Assembly (NCBI GenBank): GCA_902766095.1
Contig: CACXCN010000085.1
Coordinates: 1 to 64,000, forward strand
Source of the DNA: an uncultured Selenomonas sp.
GTDB taxonomy: Bacteria > Bacillota > Negativicutes > Selenomonadales > Selenomonadaceae
Reading direction: 5' to 3'
Length of the DNA stretch: 64,000 nt
Each line of letters starts with the position of its first letter. The first letter of the stretch is position 1. The notes under the pieces were generated by a model. That model was not told where the DNA came from. It was given only the letters and a program-made list of their open reading frames with translations, and searched no databases. The position numbers and the translations under genes are program-made. Below, piece by piece: positions 43,197 to 52,881 of the stretch.

Positions 43197-44126
43197 TTAC
43201 CCGAGAGGATCGTTCACTATATAAGCACCACGTGTATCAAGATGCGGTTTGAGAATAGCTGCCTTCACATCATGACGGACGAAAGCGGTGCGCATGGCCT
43301 CTCCTACACGCTCGGCATTGTCGCGCTCCTCATCAATGAACGCTATGATGCTGGGGCCGGCACCGGAAAGGCATGCGCCGACCGCGCCAGCTTTCCTGGC
43401 CGCCTCGAATACATCATACATACCCGGTATGAGTTCGGCACGGAACGGCTGATGAAGCTTGTCATCAAAGACATTCTTCAGGAAGCGTACATTGCCGCGG
43501 CACAGAGCCGCTACCATCATCGAGGCCCGGCCGATATTGTAAATGGCATCAGACATCTTCACCATCTTGGGCAGGACCGAGCGTGCCTCACGCGTAGGCA
43601 GCGGGAAATCAGGCACAGCAACGACGAACTGCAGATTGCATTTCGGGCGGAAGGCAAAGCACTCCACGCCCAAATCGTTTACGGTGCTTATCGTGAACCC
43701 ACCATAGATAGCCGGAGCTACGTTATCCGGATGTCCCTCAATCTCGGTGGCTATCTGCAGCAGTTCTTTGCGATCGTACGGATTGCCGATGATGGTATTG
43801 GCCGCTTTCAGGCCGGCCACGATTGCCGTAGCCGAGCTGCCCAGGCCGCGCGACATTGGGCCCTGATTATCCATCGTTATCACAGCACCCTGATACAAGT
43901 TATCCATGCCGGCCTTTTCCAGCAGGACCTTGATTGAGCGCCAGACGATGTTGCGCTCATCCGTAGGTATGTACTTCGCGCCCTCGCCGGTCAATGTGAT
44001 GTCGAGACCCGGCTCCGGCTTCAGTTCCAGCTCCAACGTGCTGTAAATATCGAGCGCCAGTCCTATACAGTCAAAGCCTGGGCCACAGTTGGCACTCGTA
44101 GCAGGCACTCTGACTTTTATCTTCAT
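43197..44126 (-). CDS. thrB: homoserine kinase
   Basis: A 309-residue GHMP kinase making O-phosphohomoserine from homoserine and ATP in threonine synthesis. Motifs in order: VPATSANCGPGFDCIG (7-22), the ATP-binding GPMSRGLGSSATAIV (about 93-107) and GACLSGAGPSIIAF near the end. The start at 44126 is chosen from the family's KIKVRVPATS beginning and a GGGGGAAAAG site; the open frame upstream overlaps hom. It follows hom 53 bp away, making pheB-hom-thrB a threonine branch operon. thrC is not in the window. Confidence 0.96.
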   Translation of the reverse strand: MKIKVRVPATSANCGPGFDCIGLALDIYSTLELELKPEPGLDITLTGEGAKYIPTDERNIVWRSIKVLLEKAGMDNLYQGAVITMDNQGPMSRGLGSSATAIVAGLKAANTIIGNPYDRKELLQIATEIEGHPDNVAPAIYGGFTISTVNDLGVECFAFRPKCNLQFVVAVPDFPLPTREARSVLPKMVKMSDAIYNIGRASMMVAALCRGNVRFLKNVFDDKLHQPFRAELIPGMYDVFEAARKAGAVGACLSGAGPSIIAFIDEERDNAERVGEAMRTAFVRHDVKAAILKPHLDTRGAYIVNDPLG

Positions 44127-44178
44127 TGCTCTTTTCCCCCTGATCATCGTGACTCCTAAGAGCAGCTCGGAGTCAATC

Positions 44179-45471
44179 TCATTCATTCTCGACACGGATG
44201 ACATTCCGTATCTTATCAACAACATCCAAATTGCCAAACGCTTCCAAAGCCGTCTGAATCTTGGCATGCGTCACTCGGTGCGTGATGGCTACGATTTCAG
44301 CGCGGGCCTCTGCATCGCGGTGCGTCTGTATGACGGATTTCAGACTGACATCAGCCTTGCCGAATGTCGTGGCTATGGCTCCCAGCACGCCAGGCTTATC
44401 CTCGACAAGCAGCCGGATATAGTAGCAGGAACTTGTCTTTTCCAGCGGGCATATCGGTTTATGCTCATAGCAGGTGCAGCGCACCCGGCCGTAGGTGGAT
44501 TTCATGATATCCCGCGCCACATCTATGACGTCGGCTACGACAGCCGAAGCTGTCGGCAGACTGCCTGCCCCCTGGCCGTAGAACATGGCATCGCCGATGG
44601 CATTGCCATGTACGAATATCGCGTTATAGACGCCATTGACCGAGGCCAGCGGATGGCTTTCCGGCAGGAATACGGGATGGACGCGCACATCGATGCCATC
44701 GCGTTCCGAGTCCTTGCCGATAGCCAGCAGTTTCACGACATAGCCCAGATCACGGGCATATTTGATATCCTCCGGCGTGATATTCGTGATACCTTCGACG
44801 GATACATTCTTGAGCTGCACGCGCGTGTTGAACGCGATAGACGCCAGTATGGCCAGCTTTCGGGCTGCGTCGAGGCCATCCACATCTGCTGACGGATCCG
44901 CCTCAGCATAGCCTTTCTCCTGAGCCTCATGCAGTACCGTACTATAGTCCGCTCCATGCAGACTCATCTGCGTCAGCATGTAGTTCGTGGTACCATTCAC
45001 TATACCCATTATCTCGGTTATGCGGTTCGCTGTCAAGCACTGCTTCAGCGGTGTGATGATCGGGATGCCGCCACCGACACTGGCCTCGAACTGGAAATCG
45101 ACATCGTTTTTCTCGGCTGCATCGAAGAGCTCATGGCCGAATTCAGCCACGACATCCTTGTTCGCCGTCACGACACTCTTGCCGGCGGCCATGGCCTGCA
45201 GCATATACGTCCGGGCCGGCTCTTTGCCCCCCATCAGTTCTATGACTACTTTTATTTCGTCGTCGGCCAGGATCTCTTCGTAGTTGTCCGTTATGTTCAG
45301 CCCCTGCAGAAAGGGCCGTTTCTTACTGAGATTGTGCACGAGGACGGTCTTCAGTTCTATGGGGGCACCAACGCGTTCGGTAATCTCCTTGGCATTCATC
45401 TTGAGTACCTCGACGACGCCCGAGCCAACGGTCCCTGCACCTAATAGAGCTGCCTTTATCTTTCTGGTCAT
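44179..45471 (-). CDS. hom: homoserine dehydrogenase
   Basis: A 430-residue enzyme reducing aspartate semialdehyde to homoserine. The nucleotide-binding GAGTVGSGVVEV (11-22), the catalytic-domain blocks NGTTNYMLT and EAQEKGYAEADPSADVDG, and a C-terminal ACT domain (LLVEDKPGVLGAIATTFG, about 350-430) for feedback control by threonine are all visible. A strong AGGAGG site is upstream. It follows an ACT-domain gene by 19 bp. The length is that of the common ACT-bearing form. Confidence 0.97.
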   Translation of the reverse strand: MTRKIKAALLGAGTVGSGVVEVLKMNAKEITERVGAPIELKTVLVHNLSKKRPFLQGLNITDNYEEILADDEIKVVIELMGGKEPARTYMLQAMAAGKSVVTANKDVVAEFGHELFDAAEKNDVDFQFEASVGGGIPIITPLKQCLTANRITEIMGIVNGTTNYMLTQMSLHGADYSTVLHEAQEKGYAEADPSADVDGLDAARKLAILASIAFNTRVQLKNVSVEGITNITPEDIKYARDLGYVVKLLAIGKDSERDGIDVRVHPVFLPESHPLASVNGVYNAIFVHGNAIGDAMFYGQGAGSLPTASAVVADVIDVARDIMKSTYGRVRCTCYEHKPICPLEKTSSCYYIRLLVEDKPGVLGAIATTFGKADVSLKSVIQTHRDAEARAEIVAITHRVTHAKIQTALEAFGNLDVVDKIRNVIRVENE

Positions 45472-45490
45472 TCAGCGCCTCCTGCCTTTC

Positions 45491-45940
45491 TCAAGCCTGT
45501 CCCAGAACTTCGAGACGTTTCACGCCATCTACCATGCGCAGCTTGTCCAGCAGTGCCTCGAGATCGATCGTCAGATTAGCCGTCTCTATGGAGACTGTCG
45601 CATTAGCTACTCCCTGCAGCGGTATGCCCTGATTGATCGTCAGCACCGAGCCGGAATCCTGCGATATCGTATTCAGCACGCTCGACAGCACACCCTTCTT
45701 ATGCTCGAGCAGGAAAGTCAGCGTGACGATCTTATCCCGACTGGCTTCGTAGAAAGGAAACACATAATCTTTGTACTTGTAATAAGCCGACCGCGATAAA
45801 TCCATGCGCTCCACGGCCTCGTTTATGGTACGAGCTTCGCCGCGCTTCAGCATTTCTTTTACCTTTATGGTTTTCTTTATGGCCTCTGGCAGTATTTCCT
45901 CTCGTACGAGAAAGAAGCCACTCTTAGCTTTATCACTCAT
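45491..45940 (-). CDS. ACT domain protein, PheB/UPF0735 type
   Basis: A 149-residue protein with an N-terminal helical, HTH-like part (ERMDLSRSAYYKYKDYVFPF, about 46-65) and a C-terminal ACT domain (VTLTFLLEHKKGVLSSVLNT, about 72-91). It belongs to the UPF0735 group, often found directly upstream of hom in Firmicutes; an amino-acid-sensing regulatory role is inferred. It heads the hom-thrB operon and has a clear promoter. Confidence 0.88.
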   Translation of the reverse strand: MSDKAKSGFFLVREEILPEAIKKTIKVKEMLKRGEARTINEAVERMDLSRSAYYKYKDYVFPFYEASRDKIVTLTFLLEHKKGVLSSVLNTISQDSGSVLTINQGIPLQGVANATVSIETANLTIDLEALLDKLRMVDGVKRLEVLGQA

Positions 45941-45981
45941 TTGTTGCGCCTCCGATGGATATAATTCTACTCACAAAAGAT

Positions 45982-46011
45982 AGTATACCATAAATGTTTA
46001 CCTGTATACAA
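45982..46011 (-). promoter_or_regulatory. putative promoter of the ACT-hom-thrB operon
   Basis: On the minus strand TTGTAT and TATACT are separated by 18 bp. The predicted start lies about 35 bp ahead of the ACT gene. Confidence 0.6.
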
Positions 46012-46088
46012 CATCTTTTCACAATTTTATTCATCAATGGTGCATTTTTATGTTTTTTGTTAAGTTTTACCGGAACATATCCGCTCTA

Positions 46089-46679
46089 TTACTCATGATG
46101 TCCAGCCTTGATCTTATTCTCGGTTCCATTCAGCAGCCGTACGATATTCGCATGATGGCGGATGATGATCAGCAGGGCCGCTATGAGGCCGAATACGAGG
46201 TACTCGGTCGGCGCCGCAAAGAAATAGGCCAGTATGGGCACCAGGGCGGCAGCGACGCAGGAGCCGAGCGAGACATAGCGCGTGATGCCGACGATGATGA
46301 GCCAGACGACGAACACGATGACTGTGACCTGCGGCATCAGCATGGCTATGACGCCGAGGCCGGTAGCCACCCCCTTGCCGCCATGGAACTTCATGAACAG
46401 TGAGCAGGAATGGCCGACGATGGCCAGGAATCCGGCCAGAACCATGCTGAGCGGCGTACCGGCCAGCAGGCCGGCCAGCGCTACGCTGACAGCCCCTTTG
46501 GCGAAGTCGAGCAGGAATATGAATGTGCCTGGTCCCTTGCCCAGCGTCCGCCAAGCATTCGTCGCCCCGATATTATGGCTGCCGTATTCACGCAGGTCGA
46601 TATGCCAGATCAGCTTGCCGAACAGCAGGCCGTTCGGTATGGAGCCCAGCAGATAGGCGATGATGCAGGCTGCTATCAT
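46089..46679 (-). CDS. plsY: glycerol-3-phosphate acyltransferase PlsY
   Basis: A 196-residue membrane enzyme that acylates glycerol-3-phosphate from acyl phosphate. The motifs are AYLLGSIPNGLLFGK (with the serine and glycine of motif 1), GSHNIGATNAWRTLG (motif 2) and FHGGKGVATGLG (motif 3), spread over about five to seven helices. Its ATG overlaps the der stop (ATGA). plsC lies 5 kb upstream in the same run. Confidence 0.95.
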   Translation of the reverse strand: MIAACIIAYLLGSIPNGLLFGKLIWHIDLREYGSHNIGATNAWRTLGKGPGTFIFLLDFAKGAVSVALAGLLAGTPLSMVLAGFLAIVGHSCSLFMKFHGGKGVATGLGVIAMLMPQVTVIVFVVWLIIVGITRYVSLGSCVAAALVPILAYFFAAPTEYLVFGLIAALLIIIRHHANIVRLLNGTENKIKAGHHE

Positions 46680-48007
46680 ATGTCATCCTCCTCCTTGCGC
46701 GCCCGGACGATGAGGCGCAGCGGCGCGCCCTCGAAACCGAAGCTCTCCCGCAGGCGGTTCTCGATGAAGCGCAGGTAGGAGAAATGCATGAGTTCGACAT
46801 CGTTGACGAATATGATGAAGCGCGGCGGAGCCACATCTGCCTGCGTCATGTAGAGGATCTTCAGCTGGCGGCCGCGGTGCATCGGCGGCGGATTGATGCG
46901 CATGGCATCGCGGATCAGTTCGTTCAGCACGCTCGTCTTGATGCGCATATTCTGCTGCTCCGCGACGTATTTCACGAGCTCGGTCACGCGCTGTACGCGC
47001 TGGCCAGTCAAGGCCGAGGTGTAGAGCACCGGCGCATACTGCAGGAAGCCAAGCTTGTCGCGCAGCTCGTCCGTGAATTCGAGCGTCGACTTGCTGTTCT
47101 TCTCCGGGTATATATCCCATTTGTTCACGACGATGATGACGCCCTTGCCCGATTCATGAGCATAGCCGGCGATCTTCTTATCCTGTTCCGTGATTCCCTC
47201 CGGCGCTGACAGGAGCATCAGCACGACATCTGCCCGGTCGACAGCGCGCAGGGTACGCATGACCGAGTAGCGCTCGACCGCGTCCTCGATCTTGCCACGC
47301 CGCCGCATACCGGCCGTATCGATGAGCATGAACTTTGTATCCCCATCGCGGAAATGGGTATCTATGGCATCGCGCGTCGTCCCGGCCACATCGCTGACGA
47401 TGACACGCTCCTCACCGAGCAGCTTGTTCACGAGCGATGACTTGCCCACATTCGGGCGGCCGATGACCGCTATGCTGATCTCATCTTCGTCCTTATCCTC
47501 CGTAGTGTTCTCCGGGAACGCCGCTACGATGGCATCGAGCAGGTCACCGAGATTGCGGGCGTTCGATGCGCCTATGGGGATGGGATCGCCAAGGCCGAGC
47601 TGATAGAAATCGTAGATGTCCATTTCCCGCTCCGGGCTGTCCACCTTGTTGACGGCCAGTATGACCGGCTTCTTCGTCGTGCGCAGCAGTTTGGCGACTT
47701 CCTCATCGGCGCTCGTGAGTCCGGCCCGGCCATCGACGAGGAACAGTATGACATCGGCCTCCTCCATGGCAATCTGGGCCTGCGAACGCATGGATTTCAG
47801 AATATGGTTGCTCTCATCAAACTCTATGCCGCCGGTGTCTATCATCGTGAACTCGCGGTTCAGCCACTCCGCATCGAGATAGATCCGGTCGCGGGTCACG
47901 CCCGGCATATCATCGACGATAGAGACACGCTGCTTGCCAATCTGATTGAACAGCGTCGACTTGCCCACATTCGGGCGGCCGACGATAGCTACGATCGGTT
48001 TGCTCAT
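46676..48007 (-). CDS. der: ribosome biogenesis GTPase Der
   Basis: A 443-residue tandem GTPase acting in 50S assembly. Two full G-domains are seen: GRPNVGKST at about 9-17 and GRPNVGKSSL at about 184-193, each with DTxG and NKxD boxes (DTGG, NKVD; DTAG, NKWD). A KH-like C-terminal domain follows. The length is normal. It is translationally coupled with plsY. Confidence 0.97.
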   Translation of the reverse strand: MSKPIVAIVGRPNVGKSTLFNQIGKQRVSIVDDMPGVTRDRIYLDAEWLNREFTMIDTGGIEFDESNHILKSMRSQAQIAMEEADVILFLVDGRAGLTSADEEVAKLLRTTKKPVILAVNKVDSPEREMDIYDFYQLGLGDPIPIGASNARNLGDLLDAIVAAFPENTTEDKDEDEISIAVIGRPNVGKSSLVNKLLGEERVIVSDVAGTTRDAIDTHFRDGDTKFMLIDTAGMRRRGKIEDAVERYSVMRTLRAVDRADVVLMLLSAPEGITEQDKKIAGYAHESGKGVIIVVNKWDIYPEKNSKSTLEFTDELRDKLGFLQYAPVLYTSALTGQRVQRVTELVKYVAEQQNMRIKTSVLNELIRDAMRINPPPMHRGRQLKILYMTQADVAPPRFIIFVNDVELMHFSYLRFIENRLRESFGFEGAPLRLIVRARKEEDDI

Positions 48008-48042
48008 ATGATACCTTCTTTCTTTTTTATCTCTTTATCTCT

Positions 48043-49449
48043 TTATTTCGTATAACCGGCATTTGACTGCCAGGTATAGTTCGTCTCTGCACTGCGCTGC
48101 TTATGATAGTGCTCCCAGTCAGCCAGCGCCGCATAGTAATCATGCCCCGTCTGGGCCAGCTCGACTTTCCTATCGGGGAACTGTTGCTGGAATTCTGTCC
48201 AGCTCATATCATCCAGGAATATGTCATCACCACTGCGCAGGGCTGGCTCGGGGATGAGCAAGCCATCATACGGCTCGTCCTGCTGCTTGATGGCCTTGAT
48301 CATATCCTGAGCCGTCAGCAGTCCTGATACATTGACCGTAGCCCCGAAATATTCATTGACGACAGGCAGCACGGTCACCTCTATATCATCGCGCTGTTTC
48401 GTCAGAGATGCAGCCAGCTGGCGGAATACGCCCGCTACCGATGTCCCCGTTACGACGCAGATATGATGATGTCTGCCAGCAGGGCTGGTCCTGCTGCTGG
48501 ACGGAGACGCATGGCTGGCCTGCTCCCATTCGCCGATGAAGTTGCGCGTCAGACCGATGCCGTTATCGAGCTGGGGAAAACCATCATACATCTCCGCCGG
48601 CGGCACCTCGCGTCCGGCGAGGAAGTAGAATTCGTCGCCGAGATATATGAACGTGCGCCCCTCCTCGGCCCGCATGCGGGCCTGCCATTTCTCCACGGTC
48701 TCTATGACCTGTGCCGCTCCGGCCGCATCGAACTGCTGCAGCGGATACGAATCCGTGCGGTATTTCGTGATGCCTACGGGCACTATGGCGATGGAGAGCA
48801 CATGCGGCCGCCGGGCAATGAGCTCACGCAGCGTGCGCTCAAGCTCCGGGCCGTCATTCAGACCGGCACACAGTACGATCTGGGTATGATACTGGACACC
48901 AGCCTGCTCCAGATGATCGAGCTGCTCGCTGATACGCGCAGCACCGGGACAGCGCAGCATGGCCGCCCGCAGTTCCGGATTCATGCACTGTACCGATACG
49001 TAGAGCGGCGACAGGTGCAGCCGGCGGATGCGGTCGAAATCACGGGGCCCCATATTCGTCAGCGTGATGAAATTGCCATAGAGGAACGAGAGACGATAGT
49101 CATCATCCTTTATGGACAGGCTTGTGCGCATGCCCGGAGCCACCATGTTCACGAAGCAGAAATAGCAGTTATTCGCGCAGCGGCGGATGCCATCGAATAC
49201 CGCCGAAGCGAATTCGCAACCGAGCTCCTCATCGATGTCTTTCTCGAACGATATGATTTCACGCTCTCCATCGGCATGCTCGATCAGCAAATCTATCTCC
49301 TCATCGGCCAGCGCGAAGCTCAGATCGATGATATCACGCAACGGCTGTTCGTTTACGGCAATAATCTTGTCGCCGCTGACGAGTCCCAGCTCCGCAGCCA
49401 GGCTCTCCTCCGGGACCCGTGTTATTATACCTGGATATTCTTTGCTCAT
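48043..49449 (-). CDS. DUF512 protein with PDZ and radical-SAM-like regions
   Basis: A 468-residue protein of the DUF512 family common in Firmicutes. A PDZ-like domain (residues 3-70: AAELGLVSGDKIIAVN) is followed by a radical-SAM-like segment with cysteines CANNCYFCFV (CxxxCxxC), then the DUF512 domain. Its function is unknown; conservation beside der and rpsA suggests a role in translation or RNA. The start at 49449 (MSKEYPG) is preferred over a TTG two codons earlier. Confidence 0.88.
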   Translation of the reverse strand: MSKEYPGIITRVPEESLAAELGLVSGDKIIAVNEQPLRDIIDLSFALADEEIDLLIEHADGEREIISFEKDIDEELGCEFASAVFDGIRRCANNCYFCFVNMVAPGMRTSLSIKDDDYRLSFLYGNFITLTNMGPRDFDRIRRLHLSPLYVSVQCMNPELRAAMLRCPGAARISEQLDHLEQAGVQYHTQIVLCAGLNDGPELERTLRELIARRPHVLSIAIVPVGITKYRTDSYPLQQFDAAGAAQVIETVEKWQARMRAEEGRTFIYLGDEFYFLAGREVPPAEMYDGFPQLDNGIGLTRNFIGEWEQASHASPSSSRTSPAGRHHHICVVTGTSVAGVFRQLAASLTKQRDDIEVTVLPVVNEYFGATVNVSGLLTAQDMIKAIKQQDEPYDGLLIPEPALRSGDDIFLDDMSWTEFQQQFPDRKVELAQTGHDYYAALADWEHYHKQRSAETNYTWQSNAGYTK

Positions 49450-49484
49450 ATACAAAATCTCATAAACATAAAATCCGACTTAAG

Positions 49485-49515
49485 CAAAACGAAGGAGTGA
49501 TGATATCATCACTCC
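49485..49515 (-). terminator. terminator after rpsA
   Basis: A perfect 22-bp palindrome (GGAGTGATGAT and its complement) at 49494-49515, followed on the minus strand by TTCGTTTTG. Without a loop it would fold with a small 4-nt turn in the middle. Confidence 0.7.
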
Positions 49516-49545
49516 CCCGCAATACTCTTATTACAGCCTTGCTGA

Positions 49546-50631
49546 TTACTCCTCAGCCGGCGCCTCATCCTGGCTGTCAGCCTTCGTGATCGACAGCGAG
49601 ATGCGTTTGCGCTTCGTATCGATGCGCAGGATCTTGACACGAACCTGGTCGCCCTGATGGACAGCCTCATCAGCACGCTCGATGCGATGGTTAGCCAGCT
49701 CGCCCATCGGGATAAGGCCATCGAAGCCCGGCTCGATTTCCATGAAAGCACCGAAGTCGGTCAGCTTGATGATCTTGCCCTCTATCGTCTGGCCCTCGCT
49801 GTACTTAGCAGCCTTCTCGAACCACGGATCCGGCAGCGTGTCCTTTACAGACAGCGAGATGCGCTTCTGCTCCGGATCAACGTTTTTCACATAGACATCG
49901 AGCTCCTGGCCAACCTCGAGCACCTCGGAAGGATGCTTGACGCGATGCCATGCAAGGTCAGAGATATGAGCCAGTCCGTCTACGCCACCGATATCGATGA
50001 ACGCACCATAGTCGACGATGCGCTTGACAACGCCCTTGACCGTCGTGCCCGGCTCGAGAGTCGAGAAAATCTCCTCCTCGAGCTTAGCGCGCTGAGCCTC
50101 GAGAATCTTACGGCGCGAGAGAACCAGGCGCTGCTTATGTACATCGATCTCGATGATCTCAGCCTCGACCGTCTGGCCGACGTAAACCGAAAGATCCTTT
50201 ACGAAATGGAGCTCCATCTGCGAAGCCGGAATGAAACCGCGCAGACCATCAACGTAAGCAACCAGACCGCCCTTGACAACCTGATTCACCTGAGCCTGTA
50301 CATGTTCGCCAGCCTCAGCCTTCTTCTCCATCTCTTTCCAGGCTACCATGCGATCCGCTTTGACCTTGGAAAGGATGCCGCCGTTATCGCCGCCGAGCGA
50401 GACAACATAAACATCAATCTTGTCGCCGACTTTGACGACATCCTCGGCCGAATCCGGCGTAGGCTGAGCGAGTTCGCGCTTCGGGATTGCAATCTCCTGC
50501 TTGTAGCCTATGTCCACATAAGCCTCATCGCGACTCACCTGGATGACCTCTCCGGTAACAACGGAATGCTCCTCAATCTCCGGAGTATTCTCCTGCTCCA
50601 TGAGATCTGCCATGCTCATTTCTTCTGACAC
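49546..50631 (-). CDS. rpsA: 30S ribosomal protein S1 homologue, four S1 domains
   Basis: A 361-residue protein with four S1 RNA-binding repeats (about 20-90, 105-170, 190-260, 275-345), for example VVKRIVDYGAFIDIGGVDGL and IIKLTDFGAFMEIEPGFDGL. This four-repeat form is usual in Firmicutes. The start is GTG at 50631, which overlaps the ispH end by 16 bp, with an AAGGAGG site 10 nt upstream. ispH and rpsA are fused in some clostridia, so the overlap fits the lineage. It recruits mRNA to the ribosome. Confidence 0.93.
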   Translation of the reverse strand: MSEEMSMADLMEQENTPEIEEHSVVTGEVIQVSRDEAYVDIGYKQEIAIPKRELAQPTPDSAEDVVKVGDKIDVYVVSLGGDNGGILSKVKADRMVAWKEMEKKAEAGEHVQAQVNQVVKGGLVAYVDGLRGFIPASQMELHFVKDLSVYVGQTVEAEIIEIDVHKQRLVLSRRKILEAQRAKLEEEIFSTLEPGTTVKGVVKRIVDYGAFIDIGGVDGLAHISDLAWHRVKHPSEVLEVGQELDVYVKNVDPEQKRISLSVKDTLPDPWFEKAAKYSEGQTIEGKIIKLTDFGAFMEIEPGFDGLIPMGELANHRIERADEAVHQGDQVRVKILRIDTKRKRISLSITKADSQDEAPAEE

Positions 50632-51446
50632 TTGTTATATACCTCCTTGATAATCCAGTCAGGTGTAGAAGCACCCGCTGTAATACCAATTTTTTCTATA
50701 TTTTCCAACCACTCCGGCTGCAGCTCTTCTGCAGTCTCGATGTGATAGGTTTTACATTTTTCGGCGCATACCTGCGCGAGACGCGTCGTGTTGGCACTGT
50801 TGCGTCCACCGATGACAATCATGACATCGACATTGCCGGCCAGCTCCCGGGCAGCCGACTGACGTTGCTCCGTAGCCGTGCATATCGTGCGCACGATCCT
50901 GATGTCGCCACCCTTATCCAGCAGATGATTGATGATGCTGCTGAACTTCTTCGTAGAGAATGTTGTCTGACAGACGACGCCCAATCGCTTGCATGCATCA
51001 AGCGCATCGGCCTCAGCCTCATTCTCGATGATGGTGGCTTGACAGCCTGACCATTCGAATACGCTCTGCACCTCAGGATGATTCTTCTCGCCGATTATGA
51101 TGACCCGACGGCCCTCATCCCGCAGCTCTTTGGCTGCCAGCTGAGCCCGTTTGACATGGGGACAGGTCGCATCGACGAGCTCGAGGCCCAGCTGCTCGGC
51201 CTTATCATAAGTTTCAGGTCCGACGCCATGCGAGCGGATGATCACTCTACCACCGCGTGGCATTTCCTCGAGCGTGTTTATGGTGCCGACGCCTTCGGTC
51301 CTAAGCTTATCCACCATTTGCGGATTGTGGATGATAGGACCTAGCGTAGACGACTTCCCGTCCGGCGCCGCATTGCTCTGCGCGATGGCAATCGCCCGTT
51401 TGACGCCGTAACAGAAGCCCAGATAGTCTGCCAGGATTACTTCCAT
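50616..51446 (-). CDS. ispH: 4-hydroxy-3-methylbut-2-enyl diphosphate reductase
   Basis: A 276-residue Fe-S enzyme, the last step of the MEP isoprenoid pathway. The cluster cysteines are in GFCYGVKRA (C12), DATCPHVKRA (C95) and RTICTATEQRQ (C190 region), and the substrate-binding SHGVG and GGRNSANT blocks are also seen. The length is normal. It has its own promoter and overlaps rpsA. Confidence 0.97.
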   Translation of the reverse strand: MEVILADYLGFCYGVKRAIAIAQSNAAPDGKSSTLGPIIHNPQMVDKLRTEGVGTINTLEEMPRGGRVIIRSHGVGPETYDKAEQLGLELVDATCPHVKRAQLAAKELRDEGRRVIIIGEKNHPEVQSVFEWSGCQATIIENEAEADALDACKRLGVVCQTTFSTKKFSSIINHLLDKGGDIRIVRTICTATEQRQSAARELAGNVDVMIVIGGRNSANTTRLAQVCAEKCKTYHIETAEELQPEWLENIEKIGITAGASTPDWIIKEVYNKCQKK

Positions 51447-51519
51447 ATCTCAACCTTACCTGTATTTGATTGACTGCCACAGGTTACATTTCTCCCCTGT
51501 TTTCTGCAATCTAAGGTAT

Positions 51520-51548
51520 AGTATATCATGTAAATGGCTGGCAGGCAA
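51520..51548 (-). promoter_or_regulatory. putative ispH-rpsA promoter
   Basis: On the minus strand TTGCCT and TATACT are separated by 17 bp. It lies just past the plsC stop, so ispH-rpsA is not wholly dependent on read-through. Confidence 0.6.
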
Positions 51549-51572
51549 ATATTTTCTACACTTTTTTTGTTT

Positions 51573-52208
51573 TTATTGCTGCTGTTCGTATTCTGACTTG
51601 GTCTTAGCTATGATATCCATGATGGATTGGGAGAACGCCATGAGGTCTTCCTTGCTCTTCGGATCGCCGCTGAAATGCATCGGTTCTCCATATATGACGC
51701 GGAGCTGCGGCAGGAAGCTGCCCCCGGAAAATATCTTATCCGTACCGATGATGGTCGCCGGCACGACGACGGCTCCGGTCATGGCCGCTATAAGACCTAC
51801 CCCGGCCTCAGCTTTATGGACTTTGCCGTTATGGCTGCGTGTCCCCTCCGGGAACATGCCCATGCAGTGGCCAGCCTTCAATATCTTCACAGCTGCCTTT
51901 ATGGCACCGCGGTCGCCCGTACCACGGCGAACCGGGAACGAATAGCACTTCGTTATGATTGTCCCGAGCAGCGGCACCTCGAAAAGCTCCTCTTTCGCCA
52001 TATAGCAGACCGGACGATGCAGGAATGTCGCCAGCAATGGCGGATCCCAGTTGCTCATGTGGTTGGCTGCCAGTATGACCGGCCCCTTGGCCGGCACCTT
52101 CTCCGCGCCCTGGATCTCTGCCCGGAAAAAAAGGCTGAACAGGGCCCGGAAAATCAGATGCAGGAAGCGGTACATCCGGCTTACACTGCTTTTATCTGCC
52201 AGTTTCAT
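51573..52208 (-). CDS. plsC: 1-acyl-sn-glycerol-3-phosphate acyltransferase
   Basis: A 211-residue membrane-associated acyltransferase that forms phosphatidic acid. The catalytic NHMSNWDPP motif (HX4D, about 49-57) and FPEGTRS (about 118-124) are clear. A hydrophobic N-terminal segment is short. The start at 52208 is chosen from AGGTGA upstream and the family start. It follows cmk by 4 bp. Confidence 0.94.
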   Translation of the reverse strand: MKLADKSSVSRMYRFLHLIFRALFSLFFRAEIQGAEKVPAKGPVILAANHMSNWDPPLLATFLHRPVCYMAKEELFEVPLLGTIITKCYSFPVRRGTGDRGAIKAAVKILKAGHCMGMFPEGTRSHNGKVHKAEAGVGLIAAMTGAVVVPATIIGTDKIFSGGSFLPQLRVIYGEPMHFSGDPKSKEDLMAFSQSIMDIIAKTKSEYEQQQ

Positions 52209-52212
52209 AATC

Positions 52213-52866
52213 TCACCTGCACATTCCGACAATCCTGTTTACGACTTCATCGATGGTCATGCCTGTGGTATCCAGCAGAACGGCATCATCGGCCTTTATG
52301 AGCGGTGAGATCTCGCGCTCCATATCCGCTTTATCGCGCGCAGCGATATCATGCTCGATCTCCTCGAGCGAGACATCATTGCCTTTGGCCCGCAGCTCTT
52401 TCCAGCGGCGCCGGGCCCGCTCCTCGATCGAGGCCGTCAGATATATCTTGACGTCAGCGTCCGGCAGCACATGCGTAGCGATGTCACGGCCATCCATCAA
52501 CACGCCGCCATGCGTCGCCATGCACCGCTGCAGTGCCACGAGCCGCTCCCGCACGGGACCGAGAGCAGCCACGCGCGAGACGATATGGCTGACCTCCGGC
52601 GTCCGGATCGCAGCGGTCACATCCGTGCCATCGACAGCCACCGTCGTATGACCATCGACGTAGTGCAGCTCGATATCTATGTCCTGTGCGATGCTCACGA
52701 TCAGTTCGTCCGTCACCGGCTTGCCCGTCGCCAGCGTCTTCCAGGCCACCGCCCGGTACATCGCACCCGTATCTATATACGTATAGCCGAGTTCTTTGGC
52801 GGCCATCTGGGCCACCGTGCTCTTGCCGGCGCCAGCCGGTCCGTCTATCGCTACTACTTTTTCCAT
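52213..52866 (-). CDS. cmk: cytidylate kinase
   Basis: A 217-residue kinase phosphorylating CMP and dCMP. The P-loop is DGPAGAGKST (7-16), DTGAMYRAV marks the nucleotide-binding helix, and DGRDIATHVLPDAD and TASIEERARRR follow. The length is normal. It sits between aroA and plsC-ispH-rpsA, an order common in Firmicutes. Confidence 0.97.
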   Translation of the reverse strand: MEKVVAIDGPAGAGKSTVAQMAAKELGYTYIDTGAMYRAVAWKTLATGKPVTDELIVSIAQDIDIELHYVDGHTTVAVDGTDVTAAIRTPEVSHIVSRVAALGPVRERLVALQRCMATHGGVLMDGRDIATHVLPDADVKIYLTASIEERARRRWKELRAKGNDVSLEEIEHDIAARDKADMEREISPLIKADDAVLLDTTGMTIDEVVNRIVGMCR

Positions 52867-52881
52867 GCGTATTCCTCCCTA

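Noticed and set aside
44127-44267. Longer N-terminus for homoserine kinase
   Set aside because: It overlaps hom and is not part of the GHMP kinase fold; the ribosome site supports 44126.
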